From JAJCYL01 sp040222875 (GTDB lineage Bacteria; Bacteroidota; Bacteroidia; Cytophagales; Cyclobacteriaceae), in assembly GCA_040222875.1 (NCBI GenBank), contig JAVKCG010000008.1, positions 558,001 through 622,000 of the forward strand: a stretch of 64,000 nt of DNA, read 5' to 3'. Shown piece by piece: positions 61,810-64,000 of the stretch. Position 1 is the first letter of the stretch. Each line of letters opens with the position of its first letter. Below the pieces are notes generated by a model. It was given only the letters and a program-made list of their open reading frames with translations. It did no database searches and had not been told where the DNA came from. The position numbers and the translations under genes were made by a program.

Positions 61810-63926
61810 TAAAACTTCTCTCCAGTCTCAGCTTTATGAGCAATAATACCGGATGGTGTAAATCTTGTATCAACTGATTCTTGCAGTGATTTCATCTTGC
61901 TCAATACTTTATCAGCTCCCTCAGCATCAATATATCGGAATGGCCCACCTCTAAATGGTGGGAACCCCAATCCAAACACCGCTCCAATGTCACCATCTCT
62001 GGCGGATTGGATGATGCCCTCATTTAAACAATGCACTGCCTCGTTGATCATCATTAAAGCTATTCTTTGTTGAATTTCCTCTTCCGGTATTTCTTTTCTA
62101 TGTGCTTTTACAAATTGATTAATATCAGAATTGATTTTGCCTTTAATTTTCTTCCCTGAGTCATCATAAGCCAGGAAACCTTTCTTGTTTTTTCTTCCAT
62201 TAAAACCTGCTTCAGAGAGAGTTTCCATAAGATTGCTTGCTTCTCCACCACGCTGTTCAAACATTTTACCGAGGTCACCTTTTGTAATATGTGCACCTAC
62301 ATCCAGACCAACTTCATCCATCAGCGTAAATGGCCCAACCGGAAATCCGAATTTTTTCATGGCCCTATCGATTTCAAGAATATCCCCGCCTTCCTCTAGA
62401 AGTAGCAACGCCTCGTTCATAAATGGGGCTAGTATTCTTGTAGTGTAAAATCCCGGGCCATCGTTTACCACAATGCAAACCTTGCCTTGCTTTACTCCTA
62501 CCTTAAGGGCTGTTGCAGTTACCCAATCTGCAGTTTTTTCAGTTGTAATGATTTCAAGTAAGGGCATTTTCTGAACCGGTGAGAAATAGTGCATGCCAAT
62601 CACATTTTCAGGATGTTTGGACTTCTCAGCAATCTTGGTGATAGGCAGAGACGAAGTGTTTGATGCGATAACACACTTGTTGGAAATGTGCCCTTCCAAT
62701 TCAGCGATGACAGAATGTTTAATATCCAGGTCTTCGAAAACGGCTTCGATAACGACATCAGCTTTCTCAAAACCTCGGTAATCTAATCGTCCGGAAACTT
62801 TATTGATCACCTTTTCAGCCTCTGCCTTTATAATTGATTTATACTTAATTTTCTTCTCAAGCGATCCCCAAATATTCTTTCTAGCTTTCGAAAGCATTTC
62901 CTCGTTGATGTCACGCATCAAAATGTCCATACCGTTCATCACACTAACCTCTGCTATCCCTTCACCCATTAACCCAGCACCTAATACACCAATTGCTTTA
63001 ACATTTCTGGCCTTATCCTTTAGCGGATTCTTCTTCAAAGCGTTCATCCCGAAGAAAATGTTAATCAACTGAAATGCTTCTGGGGAGCTTAAGAGCTCAG
63101 AGAACAGCTGGGTTTCTTTCCGACTGCTTTCCTCACGGTTATGGGTCGCTCCAAATTTTATAGACTCTATGATTTTTGGGATGGCAGGATAGTTCCCATA
63201 GCTTTTGGCCGTTGCTATTTGACTGGCCTTTTTGAAAATTATGTTTCGTGTTATGGGATTACCCTCCAAAAATTTTTCAGTAAATGATCTTTTGTCTTTC
63301 CTTTTAAACTTGCTGTCAACAACCTTCAAAGCCAACTTTTTTGCTGCGGTTAACAACTTGGTTTGATCAACAATTTCATCCGCCAGGCCCATTTTGTGGG
63401 CTTTATATGCATACAGGTTTTTCCCCGTGAGGATGGCATCAAGCCCTTTTTGAATGCCGATCGTTTTTGGCAATCGCCTTGTACCTCCCAGCCCAGGCAG
63501 TAAACCCAATTTCACTTCAGGCAAAGCAAGTACTGTACTCTTATGATCAGAGACAACCCTTGCAGCACAAGCCAGGGATATTTCAAGCCCACCACCCATG
63601 CAGGCACCGTGGATTGCCGCAACAAATGGCTTTGCGCTGTCTTCAATGCGATTTAGAAGTGCATGGCCTTGCAAACCGACTTCCTTGGATTCTTTTTCAT
63701 CCATCTGCAAGAAACGCTCAATGTCAGCACCGGCCATAAAGCCCTTTTTTCTGCTAATCAATACAATGCCTTTTAACTGCGGATCACTGTCGATTTGATC
63801 CATCACAGCTGAGAATTCATCGGCAGTTTCAATTGTAATTTTGTTCCACTCCTCATCAGGTGTATCAAGCCAGATTACCCCAACATTGTTATGTTTTTCA
63901 AGTGTGAGCGCATTGGATGGTTTCAT
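61803..63926 (-). CDS. fadJ: 3-hydroxyacyl-CoA dehydrogenase / enoyl-CoA hydratase, fatty acid beta-oxidation
   Basis: A bifunctional beta-oxidation enzyme of 707 residues. The N-terminal crotonase domain (about 1-190) has GFMAGADIERF and ACMGGGLEISLA with the usual oxyanion-hole and acid positions. The C-terminal dehydrogenase (about 310-690) has the NAD motif GVLGAGLMGEGIAEV and G-M-H-Y-F-S-P. This layout matches FadJ/FadB alpha subunits; the choice of FadJ is by length and the Bacteroidota context. No thiolase or acyl-CoA dehydrogenase gene is in the window; they may lie beyond the right edge, upstream of this gene. Confidence 0.9.
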   Translation of the reverse strand: MKPSNALTLEKHNNVGVIWLDTPDEEWNKITIETADEFSAVMDQIDSDPQLKGIVLISRKKGFMAGADIERFLQMDEKESKEVGLQGHALLNRIEDSAKPFVAAIHGACMGGGLEISLACAARVVSDHKSTVLALPEVKLGLLPGLGGTRRLPKTIGIQKGLDAILTGKNLYAYKAHKMGLADEIVDQTKLLTAAKKLALKVVDSKFKRKDKRSFTEKFLEGNPITRNIIFKKASQIATAKSYGNYPAIPKIIESIKFGATHNREESSRKETQLFSELLSSPEAFQLINIFFGMNALKKNPLKDKARNVKAIGVLGAGLMGEGIAEVSVMNGMDILMRDINEEMLSKARKNIWGSLEKKIKYKSIIKAEAEKVINKVSGRLDYRGFEKADVVIEAVFEDLDIKHSVIAELEGHISNKCVIASNTSSLPITKIAEKSKHPENVIGMHYFSPVQKMPLLEIITTEKTADWVTATALKVGVKQGKVCIVVNDGPGFYTTRILAPFMNEALLLLEEGGDILEIDRAMKKFGFPVGPFTLMDEVGLDVGAHITKGDLGKMFEQRGGEASNLMETLSEAGFNGRKNKKGFLAYDDSGKKIKGKINSDINQFVKAHRKEIPEEEIQQRIALMMINEAVHCLNEGIIQSARDGDIGAVFGLGFPPFRGGPFRYIDAEGADKVLSKMKSLQESVDTRFTPSGIIAHKAETGEKFYQ

Positions 63927-64000
63927 GGAATGATATTTAATGAAATACTAAAACTAAAAATTTAAATTATCAGTAAATAGTATTCCACTATAAGTAAGTC
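63927..64000 (-). promoter_or_regulatory. fadJ upstream region
   Basis: This AT-rich 74-base stretch to the window edge precedes fadJ and presumably holds its promoter. No clear -7/-33 pair or operator could be assigned. Confidence 0.2.

Overview
The window comes from a Bacteroidota chromosome, most likely a marine or soil-type Cytophagales. The pointers are a giant modular surface protein ending in a type IX secretion (T9SS) sorting domain, a TonB receptor with a carboxypeptidase-regulatory-like N-terminus, Bacteroidota-restricted families (HYC_CC_PP, DUF6660, DUF3347, DUF2911), a three-gene transhydrogenase, and mostly Shine-Dalgarno-poor, tightly overlapping genes. No tRNA, rRNA, CRISPR array or integrase was seen.

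Layout. (1) 1-20620 is one enormous secreted adhesin-like gene, open at the left window edge and split by a one-base-type frameshift near 11.45 kb. (2) 20670-25308 holds tsaE, alanine dehydrogenase and the NAD(P) transhydrogenase genes pntA1-pntA2-pntB. (3) 25390-44407, all on the plus strand, is a copper/heavy-metal island: small Cys-rich protein, TonB receptor, TauE-type permease, an AraC regulator with an HMA-like metal-binding head, an HMA-DUF4396 membrane protein, HYC_CC_PP protein, CusA/CusC/CusB-type RND efflux, a secreted acetolactate-decarboxylase-like protein, DUF3347 proteins, a CopB-type P-ATPase with CPH motif, DUF2911 lipoprotein, a TlpA thioredoxin and a sialidase-fold lipoprotein. 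A family of AT-rich repeats (core ATCAAACC / GATGATTTGATT) has spread through this island, including into the cusA and cusB reading frames and around a four-helix-bundle (S23/IVS-type) gene.

(4) 44436-59028 is a [NiFe]-hydrogenase locus. A leftward operon of about 12.8 kb runs hypF-hypD-hypE-small subunit-five short membrane proteins-large subunit-degenerate maturation-protease homologue-winged-helix/Cys-His protein-short NifU-associated-type protein-lipoprotein-maturation protease-membrane-anchored paralogue of the lipoprotein. Divergently, tetR-hypC-cooC-like run rightward. The subunits look like the group 1h/1l high-affinity H2-uptake enzymes. The small subunit has no Tat signal, so the enzyme should be cytoplasmic. 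HypA and HypB are not in the window, and a CooC-type ATPase with a Cys-x-Cys motif sits beside hypC instead. The row of five related single-pass membrane proteins between the two structural genes is the best candidate here for an undescribed subsystem: a membrane tether or electron-transfer scaffold for the hydrogenase.

(5) 59122-63926 carries an FtsX/MacB-type permease, a 59-residue antitoxin-like gene followed by only the first codons of its usual nucleotidyltransferase partner, and fadJ. Functions are inferred from sequence motifs read by eye; no database search was run.
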